26,161 nucleotides of DNA from CAYUAG01 sp964554015 (GCA_964554015.1 CAZKMO010000033.1:1-26161), one strand, 5' to 3'; numbered from the stretch's first letter, positions 16,020 through 24,224 are shown. Notes: a model not told the origin generated them from the sequence alone. A program made the numbers and translations.

Positions 16020-17645
16020 ATGAAAAGAATATTATTTATAATGGTTGGTGTAAGTTTTTTTATCATTGTATCCGTTTATTCTCAGCAAGTATCGGAACAG
16101 TCTATAGAATTCAAACCAGATGATTGGATCAGTTATCCGGTTATGCGATTTGTTACTTGTATGGATCAGGGAAACGAGTATATTTATTTTGGTACAACCG
16201 GAGGAATATGCCGATATAATTTTTATAAACAGGAGTGGGATACACCGTTTACCAGAAGCAATGGAATGAAGAATGATCATATCTTTCTTGTTTTTTATGA
16301 TTTTACATCCGGAAATCTGTGGTGTGTCACGGAGGAGGGATTGAGTTATAGGATTCCCACTACAGGAGAGTGGTATAATATCGGTTATCCAGTCGATATA
16401 AGAACAAGGATTACAGCTTTAGGAAGCGGTGAGAAGTTTATATGGCTTAAAACAGGAGAAACCTACTATCAAGGAGATAGATTCGGTTCTATGTTTTCTC
16501 AATCCGATACCCAGAGTGCAGTTCAGGATAATGTCCGCTGGAGTAGTAATAGGGCTGTTGATTCACTTCCCAATTTTTTTATGAATAATAGGGAATATAT
16601 TTTTGATCCGCAGGGCTTTATCAAAAGTCTTGATCTGCGAGCCTATAGGATCACCTGTGCTTTAGAAGATAATTTTCGATCCATATGGATAGGTACAGAT
16701 GGACTGGGATGTGGAGAAGGAGATATTAGAACCGAACAGCTGCGTATGCTTCCCTTTGGGCTTTATGATTCAGATGTTCAAACCATGGCCTGGGATGAGT
16801 ATACCTTATGGATTGGTGGACATAGTAGCAGAGATAAAGGAGCAATTACCCGGTGGGATCAAAAAAATAATAGCTGGGAATATTTTGAAGCTCTCTATTT
16901 GAGTGATTTACGGAGTGATAAGGTAAATGATATTTTGGTGGCAGAGGATACCCCCTTTGTCTGGTTTGCCACAGATGATGGTCTGGCAAGATATAATAAG
17001 ATCAAGAATGAATGGAAGGTATATGATGTGTTTGATAATCTTTGGGATGATTATATTACTTCTTTAACTCAAACCGGGGATATTTTGTGGATAGGAACAG
17101 CTGCAGGGATTAATAGGATGCAAGGAGAAATTATAGATAAAGCTGATATAAAGTCCCTTAATCATAGAATGATATATCGGTTGGTGAGTGATGGTAACAA
17201 TCTTTGGGCCGGTACAGATAAGGGAAAATATTTTTTTAATGCTGAAGACAAAAAGTGGAGTTTTATGAAAGGTGTATCCAATGTTCTGAATGTTGATATT
17301 ACTGCCATGGATTTTTTTAATAAGGAAGTATGGTTTGCCGGGAATGGTGGTTTGGAGATGTATGATATGGAAAGTAAGTCTTGGCAAGGGTATCCTTCGG
17401 ATCAGTATCCTATTCCTGAGGGTATAAATGCCCTACTAAATAACGGAGAGATTCTATGGATAGCTTCTGAACAAGGGTTGGTTAAATTTGTAAAAAAGGA
17501 AAATCACTGGCGTCGATTTACGGAAGAGGATGGATTGCTAGATAATTCCCTTCGATGGATAATTCCGGATGGAGATTATATCTGGCTGGCTTCTCCTGCC
17601 GGGATAACGCAATTTTACTGGAATGCTCCTTACCGGATTGATTAA
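16020..17645 (+). CDS. Secreted beta-propeller protein (two-component-regulator-propeller-like repeats)
   Basis: A 541-residue protein with a signal peptide (MKRILFIMVGVSFFIIVSVYSQ, cut near residue 21-22). The rest is repeats of about 40-50 residues with a core resembling LWIGTxxGLxRY: IWIGTDGLGCG, LWIGGHSS, VWFATDDGLARYNK, LWIGTAAGINRM, LWAGTDKGKYFF, VWFAGNGGLEMYD, LWIASEQGLVKF and IWLASPAGITQF. These match the Reg_prop/propeller blades seen in sensor domains of Bacteroidota hybrid two-component systems. Here no membrane segment, histidine kinase or FlgD-like sorting tail follows, so it is a free periplasmic or exported propeller. Ligand and function are unknown. ATG 16020 has GAAAGGA 12 bases upstream. 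It precedes the sigma-factor gene by 147 bases. Confidence 0.78.
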   Translation: MKRILFIMVGVSFFIIVSVYSQQVSEQSIEFKPDDWISYPVMRFVTCMDQGNEYIYFGTTGGICRYNFYKQEWDTPFTRSNGMKNDHIFLVFYDFTSGNLWCVTEEGLSYRIPTTGEWYNIGYPVDIRTRITALGSGEKFIWLKTGETYYQGDRFGSMFSQSDTQSAVQDNVRWSSNRAVDSLPNFFMNNREYIFDPQGFIKSLDLRAYRITCALEDNFRSIWIGTDGLGCGEGDIRTEQLRMLPFGLYDSDVQTMAWDEYTLWIGGHSSRDKGAITRWDQKNNSWEYFEALYLSDLRSDKVNDILVAEDTPFVWFATDDGLARYNKIKNEWKVYDVFDNLWDDYITSLTQTGDILWIGTAAGINRMQGEIIDKADIKSLNHRMIYRLVSDGNNLWAGTDKGKYFFNAEDKKWSFMKGVSNVLNVDITAMDFFNKEVWFAGNGGLEMYDMESKSWQGYPSDQYPIPEGINALLNNGEILWIASEQGLVKFVKKENHWRRFTEEDGLLDNSLRWIIPDGDYIWLASPAGITQFYWNAPYRID

Positions 17646-17686
17646 TCGGCCTGAAAGTGAAAAAATAAATTTTTTTGTATATGCCC

Positions 17687-17738
17687 TTGACAGACCGTGT
17701 TTTTTTTTGCACATTATAAGTTGGGAAAATAATATAAT
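17687..17738 (+). promoter_or_regulatory. Candidate promoter region of the sigma-factor gene
   Basis: A perfect TTGACA (17687-17692) is present, but no good -10 lies 17 bases away; CATTAT (17712-17717) is at 19 and TATAAG (17715-17720) at 22. A perfect TATAAT (17733-17738) lies further down inside a 14-base A/T palindrome, without a matching -35. Which elements work together cannot be decided. A run of T separates the boxes. Confidence 0.35.
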
Positions 17739-17770
17739 ATTATATCTACCCTGACCAAGGAAATTATAAT

Positions 17771-17806
17771 ATGAAACCAGTGATTAGGTATTATGGCAAA
17801 GAATAA
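17771..17806 (+). CDS. Possible 11-codon leader peptide overlapping the sigma-factor start
   Basis: ATG 17771 opens an 11-residue frame (MKPVIRYYGKE, stop at 17804-17806). It has CAAGG ten bases upstream, a better-placed ribosome site than that of the sigma gene, whose own ATG (17793) lies inside this frame. It could couple translation, or may be chance. Confidence 0.2.
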   Translation: MKPVIRYYGKE

Positions 17807-18641
17807 AGACAGCCGCGATCAACAGACTCTTGATCAGTATTTTAAAGAAATTGGTGAAGTCTCTTTACTAAAACCAGAAGAAGAGATTGAACTGACCAAG
17901 CGGATCAAAAAAAGTGATCAGAAGGCCATGGAAAAACTGGTACAGGCGAATCTCCGATTTGTGGTTAGTGTTGCCAAAGAATATCAACACCAGGGACTTT
18001 CTCTGAGTGATTTAATAAGTGAAGGAAATATCGGTTTAATTAAGGCTGCTAAAAGATTCGACGAAACCAGAGGATTCAAATTTATTTCCTATGCAGTCTG
18101 GTGGATACGGCAATCCATTTTACAGGCTTTAGCCGAGCATTCCAGAGTGGTACGGCTTCCTTTAAATAAAGTTGGGGTATTAAATAAAATCGGACGTGTT
18201 CATGAAAAGCTGGAAAAGCAGTTAGAAAGAAGACCCAATACTCAGGAAGTAGCCGAATCAATGGAAATGAACGGACGTGACGTGTATGAGACTTTAAAGA
18301 TGTCAGGGAGGCATCTTTCCCTGGAAGCTCCCCTTGATGAGGAAGATGGTAACAGATTAGTAGATGTTTTGCATAACAGTGATCAACCTTTGCCGGATGA
18401 TGATTTAAATAATGATTCCTTAAAAATAGAGATAGAAGATGTATTAAAGACACTCTCTGAGAAAGAAGCAAAAGTAATAAAACTCTATTATGGACTGGAA
18501 GGAGAAAGGCCCTTGACTCTGGAAGAAATAGGGGAGGTATTTAATTTAACCAGAGAGAGAGTCAGACAGATAAAGAAGAAGGCCATCCGCAGACTTCGCC
18601 ATACTTCCCGGAGTCAGTATTTACGTAAATATCTTGATTAA
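17793..18641 (+). CDS. rpoD: RNA polymerase sigma factor, RpoD family (short primary type)
   Basis: A 282-residue sigma-70 protein. Region 1.2 is at about residues 12-45 (LDQYFKEIGEVSLLKPEEE). Region 2 is near-canonical: ANLRFVVSVAKEYQHQGLSLSDLISEGNIGLIKAAKRFDETRGFKFISYAVWWIRQ, in conventional order 2.1 to 2.4. It continues with region 3 (SRVVRLPLNKVG to SLEAPLDEEDGNRL) and region 4 with the helix-turn-helix LTLEEIGEVFNLTRERVRQIKKKAIRRLRH. Region 1.1 and the long non-conserved insert of proteobacterial RpoD are missing. This is the size and form of primary sigma factors in Bacteroidota and relatives, and the C-terminus (TSRSQYLRKYL) also fits that type. It directs housekeeping transcription if primary; a group 2 paralogue cannot be excluded. 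It appears monocistronic. Confidence 0.88.
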   Translation: MAKNKDSRDQQTLDQYFKEIGEVSLLKPEEEIELTKRIKKSDQKAMEKLVQANLRFVVSVAKEYQHQGLSLSDLISEGNIGLIKAAKRFDETRGFKFISYAVWWIRQSILQALAEHSRVVRLPLNKVGVLNKIGRVHEKLEKQLERRPNTQEVAESMEMNGRDVYETLKMSGRHLSLEAPLDEEDGNRLVDVLHNSDQPLPDDDLNNDSLKIEIEDVLKTLSEKEAKVIKLYYGLEGERPLTLEEIGEVFNLTRERVRQIKKKAIRRLRHTSRSQYLRKYLD

Positions 18642-18797
18642 AAATATAGATATATAAGTATCATTCAATATAATGATTAGGTGAGTATTATATAAACGAA
18701 GGTCACCTGAAAAACCAACATTATGTTCTATTTATACACCCCAGAGCAGTTAAGTTAATATATGAATTTTTAAAAAATATTTTTTAAGAGGCAAACA

Positions 18798-20348
18798 ATG
18801 AAAAGAATAATCGCACTGTTGTTTGTGTTAATATTATTATGTTATAGCAGTTTATACTCTTGTTCAACTATTATTGTGGGCAAAAAAGCGAGTATTTACG
18901 GTTCAGTGCTTTTTGGCCATAACGAAGATGATGGTGGAAGAAGAATAGTAAATGTATGGAGGGTTCCCCGAAAGGCCTATGATAAAGGCATGGTGGTCAG
19001 GCTGCGAGGGGGAGCCCAGATCCCTCAGGTGGAACAAACCTGGTCATTACTGTGGTTCCAGGTTAATGATCTGCCTTTTTCAGATTATTACATAAATGAA
19101 TGGGGTGTGGCAGTGGCCAGTGATGCCTGTCACTCCCGAGAAGATCAGGGAGAAATAACGGAGGGTGGTATTGGATTTCATTTGCGGAGAATCGTTGCCG
19201 AAAGAGCTACATCGGCCCGAGAAGGTGTGGAGATTGCTGGAAAATTGCTGGATAAATATGGATACGCTTCTTCTGGAAGAACCCTGATAATTTGTGATTC
19301 GGAAGAAGGATGGGTACTGTCCATGGTGGCAGGAAAACATTGGGTTGCTCAGAGAGTACCTGATGAGGAAGTAGTGTTTATACCCAATACCTATGTTATA
19401 CGAGAGGTTGATTTTGAGGATAAGGATAATTTTATTTTTTCCCAAAAAAATATCCGAGACTATGCTCAAAAGAGAGAATGGTATGACACACAGAGTGGAG
19501 AACCATTTGATTTTGCTTATTCTTATATGCGGGTGCCTTCTCCTGAGGGGAAATTATTTAACCGTGGATATGATACCCGTCAGTGGCGGGCCCAGCAGTT
19601 AATCACAGGCCAAATGGTTTCTGTCGAGGAAGCAAAACAAAATGGACTTCCTTTTGCAGTTACACCCAAGGAGAAAATGACTATTTCCGATGTACTGGGA
19701 ATTCTTCGAGATCATTTTGAAGGTACACTATATGGTCCGGTTGCTAAAAATGTTCTACCCGGGATAGCGCATAGAATAGTGGGGGCAATGCCCAAAAAAT
19801 ATGTTATTAATCCCAATTATACCCAAGAAAGAACTATCTGTACAATTACTACCATATTTTCCACCATTGTTCAATATAGTTCTAATCTTCCTGAAGAAAT
19901 TGGTAGTATAGTATGGACCTGTTTTGGACGTCCCGATTTTAATGTGTATGTTCCCTGGTATGGGTGTATTAAAGATATTCCTGAAGAGTATTTCAATACA
20001 CCGGGAATTGATGATCCTGATACAGCTTTACAGCATCATTTTGATCCGGTTCCTGGAACCTTTGATTACGATCCATCCGCAGCTTACTGGATTATCAATG
20101 ATCTGGAGAACTTAGCTGATGCCCATTATTTACAGGCTTCTGAGTTTATACTACCTGTTTTTTCGGAGTTTGAAAACTATCAGTTTCACATGCAAAAGTA
20201 TATAGAGAATACAGCCCGAAGTTTATATAAACAGGACCCGGATTTAGCCAAGGACTATTTAACTGAATATACAAAATCCCGTGTCGGTATGTCTTTGAGG
20301 GTGACACAAGAATTAACTAAAAGAATAAAAACAAAGTATTATCATTAA
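18798..20348 (+). CDS. C69-family dipeptidase (Ntn-hydrolase)
   Basis: A 516-residue protein starting at ATG 18798, with AAGAGG six bases upstream. A hydrophobic signal sequence (residues 1-21) runs directly into CSTIIVGKKASIYGSVLFGHNEDDG. This is the N-terminal signature of peptidase family C69 (PepD/PepDA), in which the Cys, here C22, becomes the N-terminal nucleophile after processing. Further family features are WGVAVASDACHSRED, YGYASSGRTLIICDSEEGWVL, ERTICTITTIFSTIVQYS and IVWTCFGRPDFNVYVPWY. The family cleaves dipeptides; export places it outside the inner membrane, where it could finish peptide breakdown before uptake. LYSC also resembles a weak lipobox, but position and family make it the catalytic Cys. 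A strong terminator follows. Confidence 0.9.
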   Translation: MKRIIALLFVLILLCYSSLYSCSTIIVGKKASIYGSVLFGHNEDDGGRRIVNVWRVPRKAYDKGMVVRLRGGAQIPQVEQTWSLLWFQVNDLPFSDYYINEWGVAVASDACHSREDQGEITEGGIGFHLRRIVAERATSAREGVEIAGKLLDKYGYASSGRTLIICDSEEGWVLSMVAGKHWVAQRVPDEEVVFIPNTYVIREVDFEDKDNFIFSQKNIRDYAQKREWYDTQSGEPFDFAYSYMRVPSPEGKLFNRGYDTRQWRAQQLITGQMVSVEEAKQNGLPFAVTPKEKMTISDVLGILRDHFEGTLYGPVAKNVLPGIAHRIVGAMPKKYVINPNYTQERTICTITTIFSTIVQYSSNLPEEIGSIVWTCFGRPDFNVYVPWYGCIKDIPEEYFNTPGIDDPDTALQHHFDPVPGTFDYDPSAAYWIINDLENLADAHYLQASEFILPVFSEFENYQFHMQKYIENTARSLYKQDPDLAKDYLTEYTKSRVGMSLRVTQELTKRIKTKYYH

Positions 20349-20373
20349 TTTTAAGTTAACAGCATTATTTAAT

Positions 20374-20407
20374 AAAAATGGTGTTTTTAAGACACCATTT
20401 TTTTTAT
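20374..20407 (+). terminator. Rho-independent terminator of the C69 peptidase gene
   Basis: AAAAATGGTGT (20374-20384) pairs perfectly over 11 bp with ACACCATTTTT (20392-20402) around a 7-nt loop, and runs into a T-rich stretch. It lies 26 bases after the stop. Confidence 0.88.
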
Positions 20408-20423
20408 TATATTCACTACATTC

Positions 20424-20640
20424 AGGAAAGACCAAAGAAAAAAAGCTTGCCCTGAGTGAAACAAAGGGATAAAAGAAAAAATAATTTAGGTTGAGGTTAA
20501 GAAAAAAATGTCGTTATATTTCTGGAATTATGGAATTATGGAATTATGGAATTCTGGAATGTTGGAATGTGGTTAATTTATTTGTCCTTCATTCCATTGT
20601 TCCCTTAATTCAATCTTCCCTATTTTTTTTTCTTTAGATA
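20424..20640 (+). repeat. Composite intergenic repeat, copy C
   Basis: Together with the terminator, this accounts for the spacer before the MATE gene. It has a short purine tract with AAAAAAGCTTGCCCTGAG (20439-20456, same as copy B), a TTAGGTTGAGGTTAAG motif (about 20487-20501), and a left arm of GGAATTATGGAATTATGGAA-type units (about 20522-20571). A GGTTAATTTATTTG centre and a degenerate ATTCCA right arm (about 20589-20617) follow, then a T/C tail. It starts after the terminator, so it is probably not transcribed with the upstream gene. Confidence 0.7.
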
Positions 20641-20661
20641 ATCCAAATAATAAAGGCAATA

Positions 20662-22008
20662 ATGATCTGGGGAAAAAGAGACACAATACAGGAGAAATCA
20701 ATTATAAGGGGGCTGATATCCCTTGCCCTGCCAGTGGTTGTTTCAAATTTATTTATGATGATTTTTGAAGTAGTTGATATGTTTTGGGTGGGGAGATTGG
20801 GCAAGGATGCAGTGGCAGCTCTCAGTTCAGCCAGTTTTTTTGTCTGGATGATTAGAGCTTTGGCTTTAACTATTGCGGTGGGTACCCTGGCCCTGGTAGC
20901 AAGGAGGAGTGGTGAAAAAAATAAAAAAGCCTTACTGGAAACAGCTGGATATGCTTTGGTAGTTACTATAATTTTTACTATTCTCTTACTATTTATTCTT
21001 TTGCCTCTTTCTTTGCGAGTGTTTTACTGGTTAGGATTGGATGATAATATCGCACTTCTTTCTCAAGATTATACAGTGATTTTCCTAAGCGGGCTTTTTT
21101 TTATTAATCTGATGGTCACCGGTGAGCATATTCTGCGGGGTATAGGCAATACAGTAAAGCCTATGTTAATAATCAGCTTCTCTTTAGGATTAAATATTAT
21201 ACTTGATCCGGTTTTTATCTTTTATTTTGGTTTTGGTCTGCAAGGAGCAGCACTAGCGACCATTATCTCAGAGTTTATAGGTTGTATATTAATGCTCAGT
21301 ATGCTGTCCAAATATTTTCCTCAAGAAAAATTTTTTTCTTTGAAAATACAACAATCACTGATACGATCATATCTGATCAGAATGGTAAAGATCGGATTAC
21401 CGGTTTCTTTTAGCGGAGCTATGTTTTCCATTACATATTTGATTCTAACAGGAATTCTGACAACATTCGGGAGCGAACCGATTGCTGCCCTGGGTATAGG
21501 TCACAGACTGGAAGCATTTCCCTATTTTTTTACTTTGGGATTTTCCCGGGCCACCAGTACAATTGTGGGTCAAAATTTGGGAGCAGGAAAACCGGAAAGG
21601 GCTAGAGTTTCTGTATTAGTTTCCCTGAGGGTTGTTTCTGCAGTGCTGCTTCTTGTGTCTTTTGTTTTCTATTTTTATGGTGCTCAATTATATTCGGTTT
21701 TTATATCTAATAATGATGTTATCCGGTATGGAGTACATTATTTAAAGTTCATAGCAATATTTGAGGTGTTTCTGGCTTTTGAGGTGATACTAGAAGGGGT
21801 ATTTTCTGGTTCCGGAGATACCAAGCACCCTTTTCTGGTAATTTTTCTCTTAACTTTTTTGAGAATACCACTTTCCTATATACTGGGTATATACTTTAAA
21901 TTTGGTACGGATGGAGTGTGGTTTGTTATAAGTTTTACTACCTTTTTAAAAGGAATTTCACTTTATTTCTGGTTTGGTAAGAATAAATGGATGCACAAGC
22001 AGGTATAA
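20662..22008 (+). CDS. MATE family efflux transporter
   Basis: A 448-residue membrane protein with twelve predicted helices in two related halves, the size expected for a MATE (NorM/DinF-type) exporter. Marker stretches are ALPVVVSNLFMMIFEVVDMFWVGRLGKDAVAALSSASF in helices 1-2, GEHILRGIGNTVKPMLI near the half-way loop, LDPVFIFYFGFGLQGAALATIISE, and in the second half FTLGFSRATSTIVGQNLGAGKPERA and LEGVFSGSGDTKHPFLV. MATE proteins export drugs, dyes or metabolites using a Na+ or H+ gradient; the substrate cannot be told. ATG 20662 has AAAGG upstream. Spacers on both sides carry copies of the composite repeat; the downstream copy begins about ten bases after its stop. Confidence 0.9.
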   Translation: MIWGKRDTIQEKSIIRGLISLALPVVVSNLFMMIFEVVDMFWVGRLGKDAVAALSSASFFVWMIRALALTIAVGTLALVARRSGEKNKKALLETAGYALVVTIIFTILLLFILLPLSLRVFYWLGLDDNIALLSQDYTVIFLSGLFFINLMVTGEHILRGIGNTVKPMLIISFSLGLNIILDPVFIFYFGFGLQGAALATIISEFIGCILMLSMLSKYFPQEKFFSLKIQQSLIRSYLIRMVKIGLPVSFSGAMFSITYLILTGILTTFGSEPIAALGIGHRLEAFPYFFTLGFSRATSTIVGQNLGAGKPERARVSVLVSLRVVSAVLLLVSFVFYFYGAQLYSVFISNNDVIRYGVHYLKFIAIFEVFLAFEVILEGVFSGSGDTKHPFLVIFLLTFLRIPLSYILGIYFKFGTDGVWFVISFTTFLKGISLYFWFGKNKWMHKQV

Positions 22009-22016
22009 TCTTAATA

Positions 22017-22300
22017 AGACAAAAGAAAAAAGACAAAAGAAAAAAGATAAAAGAAAAAAGATAAAAGCGTAGGTTGAGGTTAAGGTTGAGAAAAAAATCT
22101 ATAAATCCCTGGAATAGGGGAATACTGGAATGTTGGAGTAGGGTAAAATTTCTAAATTGCATTCCATTATTCCATAATTCCAACCTTCCATTATTTTTTA
22201 CCGTATCTTCCCTTAAGTCTGGGGAAAAAGAGAGGGTGTTTTGGTGAGAATTAAATAACAATTTTCAATATCCAATTATCAAATAAATTCCAAACAACCT
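22017..22300 (+). repeat. Composite intergenic repeat, copy D
   Basis: It begins with GACAAAAGAAAAAAG units (22017-22066), then GTAGGTTGAGGTTAAGG. The left arm of GGAATANN/GGAATGTT units is about 22109-22141, the centre is GGTAAAATTTCT, and the right arm (CATTCCATTATTCCATAA...) spans about 22160-22192, ending in ATTCCAACCTTCCATT as in copy B. The trailing part shares AGAGAGGGTGT (near 22229-22239) and ATCAAATAAATTCCAAA (22278-22294) with copy A. Confidence 0.75.
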
Positions 22301-22451
22301 GTCAGTAGCAGTTTTGGTTATTGAGATTTGAACATTGAGATTTATTTGTTATTTGGAATTTGTGTTTTGGAATTTAAGATTTGAGGTTAAGGGATAAATT
22401 ATCGTTTTAAAAACGGTTGATTTGCTGTAAAAATTTTATTATTATATTATC
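22301..22451. other. Remainder of the spacer upstream of hutI
   Basis: No gene is seen. GTTATTTGGAATTTG (22348-22362) is roughly the inverse of AAATTCCAAACAAC at 22284-22297, making a loose inverted repeat. GAGGTTAAGG (22383-22392) echoes the motif in the composite repeat. No clear ribosome site precedes the hutI ATG; the 30 bases before it are almost all A/T. Confidence 0.5.
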
Positions 22452-23669
22452 ATGTCACATCTTCTTTTAAAAAATTTCAATCAGGTGTATGGGCATAAAA
22501 AGAGAAAGGATGGTAAAAGATTGAGTATCCTTATCCAGGATGGATTAATTAATTGTATTTTACCCTTTGATGAGATAGAAAGGAAGGTTGATAGGTCGGT
22601 TTTGGATAATGCTAAAGTTATTGACTGTAGTAATATGATAGCTCTTCCCGGATATGTTGATTCACATACCCACCTTTTATTTTATGGAACCAGGGAAGAT
22701 GAAATGTACCTGCGTGCACAGGGCCGGTCCTACCTGGAAATATTACAAAAAGGAGGAGGAATTTATACGACAGTATCCGCTGTACGGGGAGCTTCTGAAG
22801 AACAGCTTTTAATAAATGGAGTAAAATATCTGGACCGAGCATTGGGATCTGGTATTACAACTATAGAAATAAAATCAGGGTATGGACTGGATTATGAAAA
22901 TGAGAAAAAAATGCTCAAAGTAATAAACATGCTTAATGAACAACATCCGGTGGATGTGGTACCGACTTTTCTGGTTCATACGGTTTCTCCAGAAATGGAG
23001 AAGGGGAAATATATTGATCTGGTCTGTGAAAAATTGATACCTGAATTTAAACCATACACAGATTGGTTTGATATTTTTGTAGAAAAGGGAGTTTTTACTT
23101 TCCAGGAGACGGAGAAAATGATATTAAAAGCGCTGGATCTGGGATATCATATTGGTCTGCATACTAATCAAATGAGTGATATAGGGGGAGTAAAACTGGC
23201 TTGTGAGCTGGGAGTGAGGCATGTGGATCATCTGGAGATTTTATCAGACCAGGATGCCAAAAGAATTATAGATAATGAAAATATTTATTCAGTATTTCTA
23301 CCTAGTGCGGAACTATTTGTTTTTTCAGAGAATATCGGTCAAATAAATAAACTTTTAAAGGTACCGGAGCGAATAGTTCTATCCACGGATTTTAATCCCG
23401 GATCCTCACCAGTTCTTTCACCCATACTTATACAATCCCTGGCAGTCCTTAGATACCGGCTGGGAGATCCTTTTTTATTGATTGATGGTTTTACGGTTAA
23501 TCCTGCTGCCATGCTGTATCTGAACGACAGAGGGACATTGAAACCTAATAAACGCGGGGATATTTTTTGTCTTGAGCTGGAAAATTTCAAACAGGTGCCA
23601 TATTTAGGAAATATGTCAATAAAGAGTTTGGTAGTAAAATCCGGGGAAGTAATTAACAACTTTGCCTGA
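22452..23669 (+). CDS. hutI: Imidazolonepropionase
   Basis: A 405-residue amidohydrolase, normal length for HutI. It hydrolyses 4-imidazolone-5-propanoate to N-formimino-L-glutamate, the third step of histidine degradation, in the cytoplasm. Metal ligands are visible: H72 and H74 in VDSHTHL, H237 in GLHTNQ, and D313 in LSTDFNPGSSP. Substrate-site signatures also fit: GTREDEMYLRAQGRSYLEI, GGGIYTTVSAVR, GITTIEIKSGYGLDYE and RHVDHLEIL. The pocket acid found after the third His in some homologues (HADE) is Gln240 here; Gln at this site also occurs in other HutI sequences (from memory). The usual partners hutH, hutU and hutG or ftcD are not in this window, so it is an isolated gene at least locally. 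The nearest transport genes are not histidine-specific. Confidence 0.9.
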   Translation: MSHLLLKNFNQVYGHKKRKDGKRLSILIQDGLINCILPFDEIERKVDRSVLDNAKVIDCSNMIALPGYVDSHTHLLFYGTREDEMYLRAQGRSYLEILQKGGGIYTTVSAVRGASEEQLLINGVKYLDRALGSGITTIEIKSGYGLDYENEKKMLKVINMLNEQHPVDVVPTFLVHTVSPEMEKGKYIDLVCEKLIPEFKPYTDWFDIFVEKGVFTFQETEKMILKALDLGYHIGLHTNQMSDIGGVKLACELGVRHVDHLEILSDQDAKRIIDNENIYSVFLPSAELFVFSENIGQINKLLKVPERIVLSTDFNPGSSPVLSPILIQSLAVLRYRLGDPFLLIDGFTVNPAAMLYLNDRGTLKPNKRGDIFCLELENFKQVPYLGNMSIKSLVVKSGEVINNFA

Positions 23670-23855
23670 AAAATTTATTAAACCTCGAATTTGTGTAGCT
23701 CATCAAGAAACGATAAGATTGTATTAGATTATAGCATAATATGCTGTAAAGAAAGAATTTATAAGGTAAATTATATTTTTAATTTTAAGTGATTATTGTC
23801 TTGAATGTATGACTAAAGCAGATGTGTGAAAATTAAAAAAGTTAAAAAAAAACGC
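23670..23855. other. A/T-rich spacer after hutI
   Basis: No gene, repeat or clear terminator is seen between the hutI stop and the promoter of the SusC-like gene. Confidence 0.5.
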
Positions 23856-23884
23856 TTGACAATTTCATAAAAAATATATATACT
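23856..23884 (+). promoter_or_regulatory. Strong sigma-70-like promoter of the SusC-like gene
   Basis: A perfect TTGACA (23856-23861), a 17-base spacer and TATACT (23879-23884, 5 of 6) form the best promoter match in the window. Transcription would start near 23891, leaving a leader of about 330 nt before the receptor ATG. Confidence 0.7.
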
Positions 23885-23889
23885 TAATA

Positions 23890-24224
23890 TATTTAAGAAT
23901 TTAATGTATATAAAAAATTAATAGTGGTAAAGAAATGATAGTAATATTACTATTTTATTTCTGGTGTGAAAGTTATTTGTTTCCGGATATGAAATTATAT
24001 TCTGATAAGTTATTATTTCTTAATAATATAAGGGGAGGTGATAAATAAAGATATTATGGTTACAATACAGGAAGTACTGGAAGAATTTGTTAGGATTAAG
24101 TATGCATTAATTGAAAGGAGGTGAAGCAAAAATATTTTTATGCTTTTTAAGCAGGTCTAAAAGAGGTTTGGAGTAAGTAAGTTTGTGTGAGTAATTTTTT
24201 TATCTAAGAAAAGGAGCTTAAAAA
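23890..24224 (+). promoter_or_regulatory. Long leader of the SusC-like gene with palindrome and extra ribosome sites
   Basis: The leader contains a perfect 16-base palindrome ATAGTAATATTACTAT (23938-23953), a possible 37-codon frame (ATG 23935, stop 24046-24048), and two strong Shine-Dalgarno-like stretches, AGGGGAGG (24031-24038) and AAAGGAGGTG (24114-24123). Each lies 16-17 bases before an ATG that opens only a tiny frame (24056-24124, 22 residues; 24140-24160, 6 residues). The receptor itself has AAGGAG at 24211-24216. No known riboswitch class was recognised. Confidence 0.4.
24056..24124 (+). CDS. Possible 22-codon leader peptide
   Basis: ATG 24056 opens a 22-residue frame, MVTIQEVLEEFVRIKYALIE followed by RR and a stop at 24122-24124. 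AGGGGAGG is upstream but 17 bases away, longer than usual. Its stop overlaps the next Shine-Dalgarno-like stretch. There is no recognisable homology; it may be chance. Confidence 0.2.
   Translation: MVTIQEVLEEFVRIKYALIERR

Noticed and set aside
18679..18708. AGGTGA...TCACCT inverted repeat as terminator of the sigma gene
   Set aside because: The stem is 6 bp with an 18-base loop and no T tract.
18798..18863. C69 peptidase as a lipoprotein (LYSC)
   Set aside because: The Cys followed by STIIVGKKAS is the family's catalytic N-terminal nucleophile; Tyr at the second lipobox position is unusual.
20522..20620. Regular GGAATTAT units suggesting a CRISPR or tandem array
   Set aside because: Units are 8-10 bases with no unique spacers, and form inverted arms; there are no cas genes.
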